Source: a virus. Taken from it: DNA of 64,000 nucleotides. Location: IMG/VR virus record IMGVR_UViG_3300044624_001054, positions 42,616 to 106,615 of that record; one strand, given 5' to 3'. The notes beneath the pieces are model-generated. The model did no database searches. It saw nothing but the letters and a program-made list of their open reading frames with translations, and was not told where the DNA came from. Positions 32,881 to 43,700 of this stretch are shown piece by piece (position 1 is the first letter of the stretch; each line of letters opens with the position of its first letter). A program made the translations under genes and the position numbers.

Positions 32881-33779
32881 TACTCTGCCTTCCCAAATAT
32901 AGCGTCACCTGAGTCATTTGTTTGCAGCCAATCGCCCTTCCAATTACTACCGTCGTAGGTATATCTAGCGATAGCAATATAGCATAGAATTTTTTCTCCC
33001 TTTTCATCATTAAGTGTAAATGATTTAGTGTGAGAAGCCTTTCCTCTAAATTTTGCAACGTCTGATCTAGACGGTGGATTCTTCAAATTAATCTCTGCTT
33101 CACTATCATCCATTAACTTATATTTAATTGATGCTTTATTAGGTCCATTAAACTGTTTGTATGCAAATACAACAATGTCCTCTACGTTACCTTTTTTAGG
33201 TGGCGTGCTAACTTCTGATATTAGTGAAGGAACTTTTCCTTCCTTACTATCTCCTATGATTGCTTCAGGAAGTTTTACTGTAATATTTCTGACCTTTATC
33301 TTTTTCTTATACTCTTGGATAGTTCCAGAGGTAGTCAAGTCTGTGGTTGGGGAAGGTTGGGTAGTTTTATTTATACTTACATAGACATAATTTTTTTTCT
33401 TACTGTCTCCTGGCATCACCACCGCCTGAACATTAGTAAACCCAGCATCTGAACAATTAATAATAACATCGTCATCTGGGGCCAGATCTCCTACCCCCTT
33501 GGAGTTTGTTAATATCATAAGAAACTTATATCTTCCGTCAGAGACATTTTCTTTCTTTGTATATTTATTAAAGTTAAAAGTTTTGTTATTGCCAACTTTG
33601 TATTGATCTTTATTCTCCACCACCAACTTTATTCCCTTTAATTTACTTACTAAAGGAGGCGCTTGAGGAACTGTAAAGTTTAATACATCATCTACTTCCT
33701 CGCCAAAAATATTCATCTCTATCATAAACTCTATATAATCCCCAGGGTTTAGATTCGAATCTAGACTAATATTAGACAT
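32880..33779 (-). CDS. Putative tail tip protein with Ig-like folds
   Basis: 299 residues, beta-rich, lysine-rich. The strand pattern (KGIKLVVENKDQYKVGNN, then YKFLMILTNSKG and CYIAIARYTYDGSNWKGDW) suggests two or three Ig/fibronectin-like domains. No enzyme motif is present. It is in the block between the tip protein and fibres, where small Ig proteins decorate the baseplate. Confidence 0.6.
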   Translation of the reverse strand: MSNISLDSNLNPGDYIEFMIEMNIFGEEVDDVLNFTVPQAPPLVSKLKGIKLVVENKDQYKVGNNKTFNFNKYTKKENVSDGRYKFLMILTNSKGVGDLAPDDDVIINCSDAGFTNVQAVVMPGDSKKKNYVYVSINKTTQPSPTTDLTTSGTIQEYKKKIKVRNITVKLPEAIIGDSKEGKVPSLISEVSTPPKKGNVEDIVVFAYKQFNGPNKASIKYKLMDDSEAEINLKNPPSRSDVAKFRGKASHTKSFTLNDEKGEKILCYIAIARYTYDGSNWKGDWLQTNDSGDAIFGKAE

Positions 33780-33781
33780 AT

Positions 33782-34735
33782 TTAACCAATCTGATTAAAC
33801 CCAAGAGATAAAGAATATTCTATTGTAAGAGGAATTCCTGGGGGCTTTCTAACTGGAGTTGTTAGCACAGCCCTGGAAATCATTCCAGTAATAGTGTCTT
33901 GAAGGTAGGAGCCAAAGTCTATTTTTAATCCATCTAAATATAATGCAGAGCCACTAGTTTGCCAAATTCTTGCTGAAGTAATATCCGTCCATCTTGGAGA
34001 TCCAGTAATTACTGCCGCCCCCTTTTCTGCTGACACAATAAAGTATCCAGATGAGGTTGGGGTAGTGAATGTATAGTCAAAGTAGTTGGTGTCATCTGTA
34101 TAGAATCTAAAGTACACGCTTGAAGAATAACTATTGAGGTCAAATCCCGCTAACCTAAAGGTATCAAATGCCGTATATCGATCTATAGATTCTAGAACAT
34201 TATTACTTGTTTGGTAACTTATGTATGAATTTGTTCCATCAGTTGTCGGGAGGGAAAACAACTGGGTTCCAATTCTTGCTTCTACCGCCTCAACTAGTGC
34301 CCCCGCACTAGCCGTTCCAACCTTAGTGAATAAGTCAACCCTATCAAAATCGAATATGGTAGATCCTGTAACGTCTGCATTAGTGTCTGAGATTCCGCCA
34401 GGGAATAGCCCCACTTCATGAATTAAATATTGAGCGGTGGAGTCGATCACTCCTCTGTATACTAGAACATCTGTGCTTGAAGATATGTCTAGTGAAGAGC
34501 CTATGACAGGAGTTCGTCCTATCTCAAACTGCAGGCCATTATTTGTAATTAAGTTAGTAGATGCGCTTATGATATTAGCCTGATTGCCAATACCATAGGA
34601 TATTACACCAGCAAAATTAGGTACAATCCCAAGAAGAGATTTTATTGCAATGGCACGACCCATTGAAGTAAGAGCATTCTTTTGCTCTGCAACAACTTCC
34701 CCATCTATTATAAATTTATATATGCCTTCTATCAT
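33782..34735 (-). CDS. Putative baseplate/tail tip protein
   Basis: 317 residues. The N-terminal FIIDGEVVAEQKNALTSMGR, with IGNQAN and the IHEVGLFPGG motif, resembles proteins that cap or extend siphophage baseplates, with a Concanavalin-like beta sandwich at the C-terminal half. It starts within four bases of the next upstream gene's stop. No enzyme signature is visible. Confidence 0.6.
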   Translation of the reverse strand: MIEGIYKFIIDGEVVAEQKNALTSMGRAIAIKSLLGIVPNFAGVISYGIGNQANIISASTNLITNNGLQFEIGRTPVIGSSLDISSSTDVLVYRGVIDSTAQYLIHEVGLFPGGISDTNADVTGSTIFDFDRVDLFTKVGTASAGALVEAVEARIGTQLFSLPTTDGTNSYISYQTSNNVLESIDRYTAFDTFRLAGFDLNSYSSSVYFRFYTDDTNYFDYTFTTPTSSGYFIVSAEKGAAVITGSPRWTDITSARIWQTSGSALYLDGLKIDFGSYLQDTITGMISRAVLTTPVRKPPGIPLTIEYSLSLGFNQIG

Positions 34736-36018
34736 GGATTTTCTAGTTCTCCTCCTGGCGTAGCGTTTTCCACTAGACTAATCTTAAAGTCATCAACGTT
34801 CTCTCCTACCAATTCGACATTAAATCTATAGTAAGCCTCTCCAGAATTATTATACCGTAGTTCAAATAAATCTATAAATTCTGCATAGTTGTATTTGCTA
34901 ACTCTGTCCCTATTTCCTTTATCTAAAATATCCTGTATTGCCCCCGATATTTCAGACATTCTTTCGTCTGCCATTCCAGAATTTACAGTTCCAGGAGCGT
35001 TATAATCTATTATCTCAAAAAAAGACTGACCATCTTCTGTTAGAATTTCGTCATCTGGAATTGAATCAATACCGTCATAATTTATTCCGCCTTCAATAAA
35101 TTCTTTTGTAGAATTAATTAACTGTTTTGTTATTCTCTGGATCTCTTTGGTGATTTTTTTATCCAGATTAGGCATATAAATTCGTTCATCAGAACCTTTT
35201 GGAAGAGTGTAATCTGCTTTATTAAAGGCTGACTTTGGAACGTCTATTTTTTTTCCGCCGCCCTTTACTGTTGGATTTGGGCCTCCATGAGCAGGCTCGT
35301 CCACATCCGGCAGGCCGTCACCATCATCGTCCGTATCGTCTTCATTTAAAATTCCATCTCCGTCGATATCTGGATCTACATTGTCTGGTATTCCATCACC
35401 GTCAGAGTCTACTACAGGAGTCTGATGGCCACCTCCACTCCCCTCACCGCCGCCTGTACCACTACCGCCGCCACCACCTGGGCCTTTTACTCCTTTGAAT
35501 AACTGCTTTAAATTCTTTTTTTCTGCATCATTTATTTTTCCATCTTTTACTGCATTAATTAACGCATCTTTTCTTTTATCACTAAGAGTTTGAAAGAATG
35601 CTAATTTTGAATCATCGGGTGGCCCGTTAAAAATATCTTTGACAACATCCCTGTCTTGTTTATTAGATAATTTTTCATATCCTGCTTGGAATGTTTCCCA
35701 TTTAGTTTTTGGCTTGTTTCCTCCGCCACCTGGCTTTTGACCAGATCCTGGTTTTTGCCCAGAGCCTTGCTTTGTGCCGTCTGTCTTACCACCAGTCGGT
35801 GGCTTAAGCCCAGTTTCTTTTTTAACCTCTTGTCCTTTTTTATTCAAGGCGCTGTTAAGGATGGCATTAATTTTAGTTCTTTCATCTTCTTTAAGATTGC
35901 CTTTATTATCTGCCATTTTTTTAGCACGGGAGCGTAAGTTTTCAGCCTCTTCTTGAGAAATAAACTTTTGACTTCTAGCATAATTAACTTTATCTAATAT
36001 TTTTTGCAAGTCAGTCAT
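34732..36018 (-). CDS. Virion protein with thrombospondin type 3-like calcium repeats
   Basis: 428 residues in three parts. Residues 1-60 are a helical hairpin; about 65-105 is Gly/Pro/Lys linker (GQKPGSGQKPGGGG). A helical EF-hand-like domain then leads to a GGGGSG linker. About 200-245 carries three D-x-D-x-D-G-x-x-D repeats (DSDGDGIPDNVDPDIDGDG and on to DDDGDGLPDVDEP), as in thrombospondin type 3 and Gram-positive surface proteins. The end is alpha/beta. Calcium may stiffen it as a tail appendage. Confidence 0.75.
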   Translation of the reverse strand: MTDLQKILDKVNYARSQKFISQEEAENLRSRAKKMADNKGNLKEDERTKINAILNSALNKKGQEVKKETGLKPPTGGKTDGTKQGSGQKPGSGQKPGGGGNKPKTKWETFQAGYEKLSNKQDRDVVKDIFNGPPDDSKLAFFQTLSDKRKDALINAVKDGKINDAEKKNLKQLFKGVKGPGGGGGSGTGGGEGSGGGHQTPVVDSDGDGIPDNVDPDIDGDGILNEDDTDDDGDGLPDVDEPAHGGPNPTVKGGGKKIDVPKSAFNKADYTLPKGSDERIYMPNLDKKITKEIQRITKQLINSTKEFIEGGINYDGIDSIPDDEILTEDGQSFFEIIDYNAPGTVNSGMADERMSEISGAIQDILDKGNRDRVSKYNYAEFIDLFELRYNNSGEAYYRFNVELVGENVDDFKISLVENATPGGELENP

Positions 36019-39000
36019 TATGCTTCACCAACCTCTACTATTGATACAGTCATCGATGGACCGCTTGGGCTTACTGAATGAGCGATAGAAGATACAACAA
36101 ATGTTTTATCGCCAAAGTTACTATTGCCCTCATAATACCCACGGGATTTATCGTATATCTTTACTTTATCTCCAAGTTCTATTAAGGGATTCTCAAAAAT
36201 CTCCATAGTTAGTTTTATTCTTTGTCTACTGCAATACTTCAAGACCCATTGCATCATAGATCGGGCCTGAGATAATGATTGGATGTATTGGCTGTCCAGA
36301 GAAAATGTTTGATCTCCATAGATAGAAATATTTTTCTCTCTTTCCGTCTGCTTTAATTTATCCTCTTCACTACTTTCATATAAATCTTTTGCTGTAACAG
36401 TCCCAGAACTTAATTCCTCTAAAGCAATTCCAACAATATATAGGGGAAGCGTCGCGTCAGCGCCTAGCCTCATGGCTCCGCCAGAAATATTGGCTACAAC
36501 CAATTTAGCGCCGAAGGCATTAGGCTCATATTTTTTAATTAGATACTTAGGATTAATTTCTGAAATATCTAGAAGAGATGTTGTTAAAGCAGGGCCAGCA
36601 AATCTAATCTCATATTCTCTTACTTGTCTCGCAAGTCTAGCAAAATCATTGTAATAAAAGAGTGCTTCATTCCTGTTATCTTTAAACAAGAAAGATTTAT
36701 TTACAGAAATAGCCCCTTGATTTAACACTTTTTCAAATTGCTTCTTACCCTTAAAGTATGATCCTGGATCATCTTCAAATGGTTTTGCCGCAGCAGCAAT
36801 GTATTCATATATGGCCTGAGAATCATTTCTTACAAACATACAAATATTTTTTGAATTAATACCTACTGACTCACCAATTTTTTCTACATAACTACCGATC
36901 TTATTGTCTCCGTAGTAAATTGTATACTTCATAGCGTCTTTAAACTGTTCGATTTCAATGTCAAGTTCGAATACAGGGTCTAATGATTGATTATCAGATT
37001 TTATAACTTGAACCGCAGTATCAGATACAGTTACCCCGCCAACGCTTGCTTTCATTAGAAGAGTCGGAGTGTATACAACACTATCCTTTTGTTTTTCTAA
37101 TTTAATTCTATAGAATCTAAGGTTCTTAGTAACATCATCTTCTTTATAAAAACCCTTCCCCGCCGCCGCGTTTTCCACCTCTAGATAGTATCCTTCACCT
37201 AGACTGTTTATGCCAAAACCTATGCCAGCAATTGAAGAGTTAGTGGATGATACTGTATAATTTTTATCTACTATCTTTCTAGGAGAGTACAGCCTCATTC
37301 TTGTAGATATAAAGTTTGGAGCAAATGGCAGAGTAATCTTCTGACCATATAATGCTTTTTCTCCCATAAGAGATACAAATGGGTCAAAGTCTTTTCCAGG
37401 AACATCATCGTTTACCTGATCATTTATTTTATTTAATTCTTTTACTACAGAATTAGATGGCGAGGCGCTTGTGACAGACTCAAGAACATCTCTATCCGAC
37501 TTGGGAGCAGTAGGCCCAGATATTTTAAGAAATCCAAGATAGGTATCTAGCGTATCGCTTGGAATAGTCCCCAAGAATTTTTTAGCAGACTTGTATTTAA
37601 CCTTATCTGCAAAATTAAATTTCGTTGTAGCGTCTAGTTGACCTGGAACATTATAGTTTGCTTTTTCCCCAAGAACTAGTTTAAATCTATTTGAAGGTTC
37701 TATTCCATCAGATTCTTCTACTACTGCATAATGTCTTGACACATCACTATTGAATTTACCTCTACCGTCGCCTATCACTTGATACTCATATTTATCATTA
37801 ACCTTGTTAATATTCTTAAATTTAACGTCTACTATTAAACCTCTAAATGATATTGAGTCACCTTTCCCTAAAGAAGACTTTAACTCAAAAAACTCTTCCT
37901 CAGTAAAAATTATCCTACTGCCATAAACTCCATTGGTGCCAGCGACATAAAATAATTTTCCACGATACTTGATATATTCATTATCTATAAGAACATATCC
38001 TTCATAATCTGGTATCGTAAAACCCTCATTTGTATCTAAATAAATTACTAAAGATCTTCTGTAGTTATCAGCAGTTTCGGTAGTAAACATTGCTCTAATT
38101 GCGTCTTCTTCATTAAATTTTGTATAAGTTTTTTCATCATACAAATCTTTTAACCTATATTCATATAGATCTTTAATGACATTAGCCGCCCCTAGAACAG
38201 ATGAGTTATCGTCTGATGGTTGCCACATTATGGTTGTTCCATATTCAAAGTTAGAGAAGGCCAGGGAGTTCATAGGGAATTGATCTAACAATAACTGCTG
38301 ATAAAGTTTTTTCTGCGTATCCTCAATGATATTAGACATTGGGGCTCTTTTAGGACCATAAAAATGATATGCAATATCTCCATCTGTTATGGGGTTAATT
38401 TTTTCTTCCGCTAAAGATACAACATTAGAAGTATAACTTGCAGTATATGGATATTCAGTCGCTGACGCAGAAACATTTTCATCCATAATAAACCAGAAGT
38501 CTGTCCCAGGAGACTGTGCTGGAACTGGATGATCCTCAGAAACCCAGAACCCATAGTAATCACTATAGGTCCATTCTGTCTCTGCTGGAAGAGCGTCAGT
38601 ATTACTACCGTAAAAGAACCAATTGTTGTTGTACCAGACATATTTATATGGATCTGGGTTTAAATTATTAATTTCTTGAACAGAGTCTTCTATTGCAGCA
38701 TTCTCTGTTAATCTTTCTTTTGTGAGTACGTTTAATTTACCTGTAGCATCATAGTACATAGAACATTGTGTTGCCACCGATATCTGTTCAAATACTTCTG
38801 CCACCGTTTGCTCTCTTTTACAAAAGAAATTCTTAATTAAGGTATCTTCTTTATCGTTTTTACTGTAATCGGAGGACTTCCTAAAGTCTAGGCCAGTCAC
38901 TCCAACATTATCTAATATCATTAAAATAATGGCTGATGTAGCAGCAAATGAAGATATCATAAAATCAGGGGCGGACAGTTGCCTGAGGTACTTCATACCA

Positions 39001-40250
39001 TCTTCTAAAGAAACTGATACAGAATAATCTTCACCTATATTCCATTGATTTGAGTATAGAACTCCCATTGGAATATTGAATGTCTGATTTACGTCTGGTA
39101 CATATACCTTTTGGTAGAAGTTAAATTTTACGTCTTCATTAAGCATTTTAGATGTACTTAAAATGCTAGCAAAAAGAAATTGTCCGTCCTCATTTGATAA
39201 AGATATATTACCAGTTCCAGATACGACCGTTCCGACTGGTAAACCAAAACTTGTAGAATCACCAATGGAAGAGGCTAAATTAAAAGACTCAACATAGTCA
39301 CTAACGTCTGCCTCTAGTCGTGGAGATATTTCTATAAGTTCTAGGGGTGCATTTTTAAGAGTGCTGACCCATTTTTCTCCAGTTGGCTTTTGAGGAGGTA
39401 AAACTACTGGAACCATTGAGTCTACTCTAAATCTTATCCCACGAATCTTTTTAAAATGAGTTGGAGATGCTGCTACGAGTTCATCAAAATCGTCTAGTCT
39501 TGTAACTGTTTTAGACCAAGTTCCATTTCTTTGATAGTATAAATTAAGTTCTCCTGATATAAAGTCATCGTTGCTATTGGCAATAGCACTTGGATTTGAT
39601 GATCTTGCTTCTGTTCTTGGTACATTATAAACTTGAGTCCATGTACTTCCGACTAAAATATCTATTGAAAAAGATGAAGGAATCACAAGATGATTTTGCA
39701 CCTTAATGACTATCTTATTGCACATAACATCTTGCTCGTAAACAACAAATGGGTTAACATCTAATATGATTCCAGCAATATTCGCTACCCCGACCATTTT
39801 TCTAGTTCCATCAAATCCTAAAAACTTTCCAGAATTATAGTAATCATATGTTCTGCCTTCTGATACTGGATAAAATCTAGCAGAAGCAGTAGAAAGTCTT
39901 GACACTCTAATATCAAATACGCTGTCTGAGAACACGGCCCCAGGATGTTTTTGAGCAAAAACAATTCCAGCGTTTGGTCTATTGGGTTTAAAAACAGATG
40001 ATAGTTGTGAATAAAATTCTGATTTAGGATCTATTTTTGTTTCATCTTCATTAAATAAGATTCTGTTTTTTCCGTCGATAATGTTTGAACTTGTTGATGA
40101 ATAATTAAATTCTTGACCATCAAGTTTATACAATCCATATTTTTCTATAGAAAAATATTTATTCATATTCCATTCAGCAATAACTTGATGCTCACTATTT
40201 ATTCTATCGGCATTTTTATATAGGTCACGAATATCGCTATAGTTTAGCAT
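36018..40250 (-). CDS. Large minor tail (tip/hub) protein
   Basis: 1410 residues from ATG 40250, which follows GGAGG by five bases and overlaps the upstream stop. It is a multidomain beta/alpha protein. Near 290-420 lies a galectin-like or tail-hub part (SPRLEADVSDYVESFNLASS then GTGNISLSNEDGQF). TVAEVFEQISVATQCSMYYD near 490 is typical of tail hub folds. It comes right after the distal-tail-like protein. It probably closes the tail and carries the fibres. Confidence 0.8.
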   Translation of the reverse strand: MLNYSDIRDLYKNADRINSEHQVIAEWNMNKYFSIEKYGLYKLDGQEFNYSSTSSNIIDGKNRILFNEDETKIDPKSEFYSQLSSVFKPNRPNAGIVFAQKHPGAVFSDSVFDIRVSRLSTASARFYPVSEGRTYDYYNSGKFLGFDGTRKMVGVANIAGIILDVNPFVVYEQDVMCNKIVIKVQNHLVIPSSFSIDILVGSTWTQVYNVPRTEARSSNPSAIANSNDDFISGELNLYYQRNGTWSKTVTRLDDFDELVAASPTHFKKIRGIRFRVDSMVPVVLPPQKPTGEKWVSTLKNAPLELIEISPRLEADVSDYVESFNLASSIGDSTSFGLPVGTVVSGTGNISLSNEDGQFLFASILSTSKMLNEDVKFNFYQKVYVPDVNQTFNIPMGVLYSNQWNIGEDYSVSVSLEDGMKYLRQLSAPDFMISSFAATSAIILMILDNVGVTGLDFRKSSDYSKNDKEDTLIKNFFCKREQTVAEVFEQISVATQCSMYYDATGKLNVLTKERLTENAAIEDSVQEINNLNPDPYKYVWYNNNWFFYGSNTDALPAETEWTYSDYYGFWVSEDHPVPAQSPGTDFWFIMDENVSASATEYPYTASYTSNVVSLAEEKINPITDGDIAYHFYGPKRAPMSNIIEDTQKKLYQQLLLDQFPMNSLAFSNFEYGTTIMWQPSDDNSSVLGAANVIKDLYEYRLKDLYDEKTYTKFNEEDAIRAMFTTETADNYRRSLVIYLDTNEGFTIPDYEGYVLIDNEYIKYRGKLFYVAGTNGVYGSRIIFTEEEFFELKSSLGKGDSISFRGLIVDVKFKNINKVNDKYEYQVIGDGRGKFNSDVSRHYAVVEESDGIEPSNRFKLVLGEKANYNVPGQLDATTKFNFADKVKYKSAKKFLGTIPSDTLDTYLGFLKISGPTAPKSDRDVLESVTSASPSNSVVKELNKINDQVNDDVPGKDFDPFVSLMGEKALYGQKITLPFAPNFISTRMRLYSPRKIVDKNYTVSSTNSSIAGIGFGINSLGEGYYLEVENAAAGKGFYKEDDVTKNLRFYRIKLEKQKDSVVYTPTLLMKASVGGVTVSDTAVQVIKSDNQSLDPVFELDIEIEQFKDAMKYTIYYGDNKIGSYVEKIGESVGINSKNICMFVRNDSQAIYEYIAAAAKPFEDDPGSYFKGKKQFEKVLNQGAISVNKSFLFKDNRNEALFYYNDFARLARQVREYEIRFAGPALTTSLLDISEINPKYLIKKYEPNAFGAKLVVANISGGAMRLGADATLPLYIVGIALEELSSGTVTAKDLYESSEEDKLKQTEREKNISIYGDQTFSLDSQYIQSLSQARSMMQWVLKYCSRQRIKLTMEIFENPLIELGDKVKIYDKSRGYYEGNSNFGDKTFVVSSIAHSVSPSGPSMTVSIVEVGEA

Positions 40251-40789
40251 TACACCTCCACCAAAGTCATGGAGATATCCCAAAGATCGTGTGTCGCCCC
40301 TCGCTTTGTAATGACATAACTAAAATCCTCAAAGAACACATTATAGTATTCTAATGAGTACTTCAGCGGTACGGCTGAAGATGATGTAGGGGTGTCATAA
40401 ACCAAAGTGAGATAGAAACTGTCTGTATGATCTTTATGCCAGTCAAGCATCTGTTGAGAAGACGCCCAGCCTGTTGTAGTTCCGCCAAATCTAGTCTCAG
40501 ATAATTCATCTCGTACGGAAGGAAGATCCTGCCATGACACAGAGAATGTTTTCTTATCTGCCACATGATAAGATCTCATTCTTCCATTAATCATTCTTTT
40601 CTTATATTCAATTCTTTCTATTGCTATCTGTAACTCTGATCTACTGTCGTCAGTAAGGTATAGGAAGTCTGTATCTGCTGCGCCAAGATTCCATTGGCCT
40701 GAGGCAGCATTAACCACCACGGGAGCATTTTCTGAAAATATCATTAATGCTGGACGAGTCCATATTCTTTGTAATGTCGTAGTAGACAT
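40250..40789 (-). CDS. Distal tail-like protein
   Basis: 179 residues. It starts with a helical segment and has strands like RMRSYHVADKKTFSVSWQDLP and DSFYLTLVYDTPTSSSAVPLKYSLEYY. Size and order (directly after the tape measure, before the hub protein) match a distal tail protein. No unique motif is present, so the call rests mainly on position. Confidence 0.65.
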   Translation of the reverse strand: MSTTTLQRIWTRPALMIFSENAPVVVNAASGQWNLGAADTDFLYLTDDSRSELQIAIERIEYKKRMINGRMRSYHVADKKTFSVSWQDLPSVRDELSETRFGGTTTGWASSQQMLDWHKDHTDSFYLTLVYDTPTSSSAVPLKYSLEYYNVFFEDFSYVITKRGATHDLWDISMTLVEV

Positions 40790-40792
40790 GTG

Positions 40793-43700
40793 TTAGATAC
40801 TCCTACTATGGTTTCTTCTATTGTTTGCAGAGTTAATCATACTAATAACTTTATTAGCAATTGCGTTAGCACCCTTGCCACCAGCACCATTTATAACAAC
40901 CTTAACCTTGGTGTTATTTCTTGTTGAAGAGGAATTTCCAGCATAGTTAGTGTTATTAACTCCAACAGATGTATCTGCCATTGCTGGCATACTAAATGCT
41001 GGCATAGGTGCAGATCCAACCATTCCACCGTCTGCAAACATTCTAGGTTGCATGGATGAACCCTGGAATGGATTGAGTGACCCAGAGTTAATCTGATCCA
41101 TAAATCCTTTACCATATTTTGCAACAGATGATGCTTTAACTACATATTCTCCATTAGAAAGCATTGCTGGAATCATATCAGATCTAGGTCCGCCAGGTCC
41201 AGAAATAAATCCTCCAGCCGCATAAGTATTGGGCCTATTGAATGTTCCATCTGGATTAATACCTAGACTAGCAATAGTTTGAGCAACCTGTGATGGAGAA
41301 ACTGATCTACTTTGACTAATTTGAGTATGCATCCAGTCTGCATTTCCATAATGATCTGTAATAAAACCGCCTAAACTTGTTGGACCAAACCATTGAAGAA
41401 CTTTATATTTATTCATCAAAGCGTTCATAGTTTTATACGGTTCTGGTGAATATGATTTCCATGGTGCAAGGGGCGATCTCTTACCTTTCCACCAATCTGT
41501 TACTGCTCGTTTTTCATCGTCGCTAACCCACGACCATCCAAAATATACACCCTCATCTGGTGCATTGATATCTACTGCCGTTCCAGATGGATGATTAGAT
41601 TTACCTGGCTCGTCTCTTCCTTCTAGCCCACCTATATAACTAATAGGTCTAATCAATCTATTATAATCACTAGCAAAGGCAAGGAATAATGGAAGAACAT
41701 CTTTATTCATTGTTAAAGACATATTGGTTCCAGGAATTTTACCAGTTGCGGACTGGAACCCAGAATGCGGCCAATTATTAGGGCCACCTTGAGCGCCAAT
41801 AGTTGTAGTTGTTGGTCGTGCAGCGGTAGCAACACCTGTAGTTCCAACCCCAGGAAGGAATCCACCATTAGCAGGAGCATTAGGATCATTTCTATTGATT
41901 AGCGATAGTTTCCCTCTAAGCCCCCTGTTTGGTAAAGTAAGTGCTTCTCCGCCGTCAGCAAACTTTTGAACTAGTCCACCATTAGCATAGCCTCTTACTC
42001 CTTCGACCATTGCCTTTAGACGTTCTGATAAAACAAATTTTAAGAATTTTGGATTAACTAATCTATGCTGTGGAGCCTGAAGTGCAAATTTTGCAACAAT
42101 AGGATCTATAAGACCACCTATCCCGCCTGCATCTCCAAGCATTTCTTCTAACCTAAGAACTTGTTGCTTATATACAGAACCAGTTACTTTTCCAAAACCA
42201 AATGAACTTCCGTGCCTCGGGTCAAGAATTTTTAATGGGTCGGTAGGATCATTGGGTATTGGCCTGCCGTCATGAGTTTGAAAAACATTGCTTCCAAAAT
42301 CTATTCTATATGGAATAAGTCTTCCTGGTACGCCAAGAGGAATGGATTCATCTTCTTTAATAACATAATTATGTATATGTGAATCTCTTAATCCAAATAG
42401 TGTATCTACAGCCTTTCCTATTCCACCTTCTCTTGCAAGCCTTGATTGCATACTGCTATCTAATTGTGATTCTACAAATGTTAATCCGTCCGCCCAATCG
42501 CGGTTTGGATTCTTTCCAAAAAATTCTGAAACATGTTTAACATTATCTAACATTGTGCTTGAAGTTACAAGTTCTCCAGGGGGAAAATAGTTTAGTCCCA
42601 TCGCAGCAAGTTCTGGTGTGAGGTTCTTCCCAGGGAAGTATCTTTCTTTTGCCCCAATATTAAGAAGGTTTACATCAGGTACATTCATATTAAGGGCCTT
42701 ATATGCATTTGCAATTAAAGACTCTAAATAAACAGATTTTGCTCCAGATTCAGAATCATACGGACCTTTAACATATCTACGAACACCGTCCTTACCAATA
42801 ACTAAGCCTCCAGGACTAATTCCCCCCTGACTATTAGGGACTGATGTTCCAAAAACATTATCTAGTTGATTTTCGTCAACAGCCATACCTTTTACCCACT
42901 CAAGGAGGAGCATATCCCTGGAGGGTACGGCTGCGGTTGGTTTTGATGATGGTGGTAGAATTCTGGGGGCACCCATTCCTAGAGAAAATCTTAGATCGCT
43001 AGTAATTTGTGATATCGCAATAGGCTTAGGTGGAATTAAACCAGATTGCAAAGGTTGCATTACGCTAGAAGTCGCTGCCCTTCTAGAGGCTGACCTTCCT
43101 AATAATGATGCACCCTTAAACCCTATACCTACCCCAGGAATAACTCCAAGAATTTCCATAAGTGCAGCGGCAGATGCAATATCCTTTCCTTGCTGGTTTG
43201 ATTGATCAATGCTAGACAATCCATAGAATGGAAGTAGTGAGGCTGGGTCTGCAGCAATAGAAGAAGCCATAGATCCCAAGGTTGAGAAAATGCCTTGCTG
43301 ATCAATGCTGTTCTTTATTCCCTGGAACATTAAGTTAAAGCCAGAGCCTGCTCTTCCGCCACCGCCTGCACCAGGCTGCATATATCCGCCACGAGTATAT
43401 GGGCTATTTTGCTCTCTCCTCAATCTCTTCTTTCCATATACATTTCCATATGCCTGCTGGCTAGCACCACTATAACCTGTTGCAGACATTGGTGTTCCGC
43501 CAGTATATTGCGGCTTAACCTTAACTCCACCAAGATATTTGTTTCCAGCAGCCGCTGTTTCAGCGCGGTCAGCAGATACATAGCCTCCCGCGTAAAATCC
43601 TCGCACAAAACCACCATTAGCAAAACTAGGAATATTGTAACCATATTTCTCCGCCATTTCTGACGCTTTACGATATGCTAATTCTGCTTCTGGCTTAGGT

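Noticed and set aside
33750-33775. GATTCGAATC-type palindrome as a tRNA T-arm or att core
   Set aside because: It encodes the first residues of the 299-residue tail protein and no cloverleaf can be formed; no integrase is present.
34848-34858. GGTATAAT inside the calcium-repeat gene as a promoter
   Set aside because: It falls within coding sequence (Arg-Tyr-Asn) far from any gene start.
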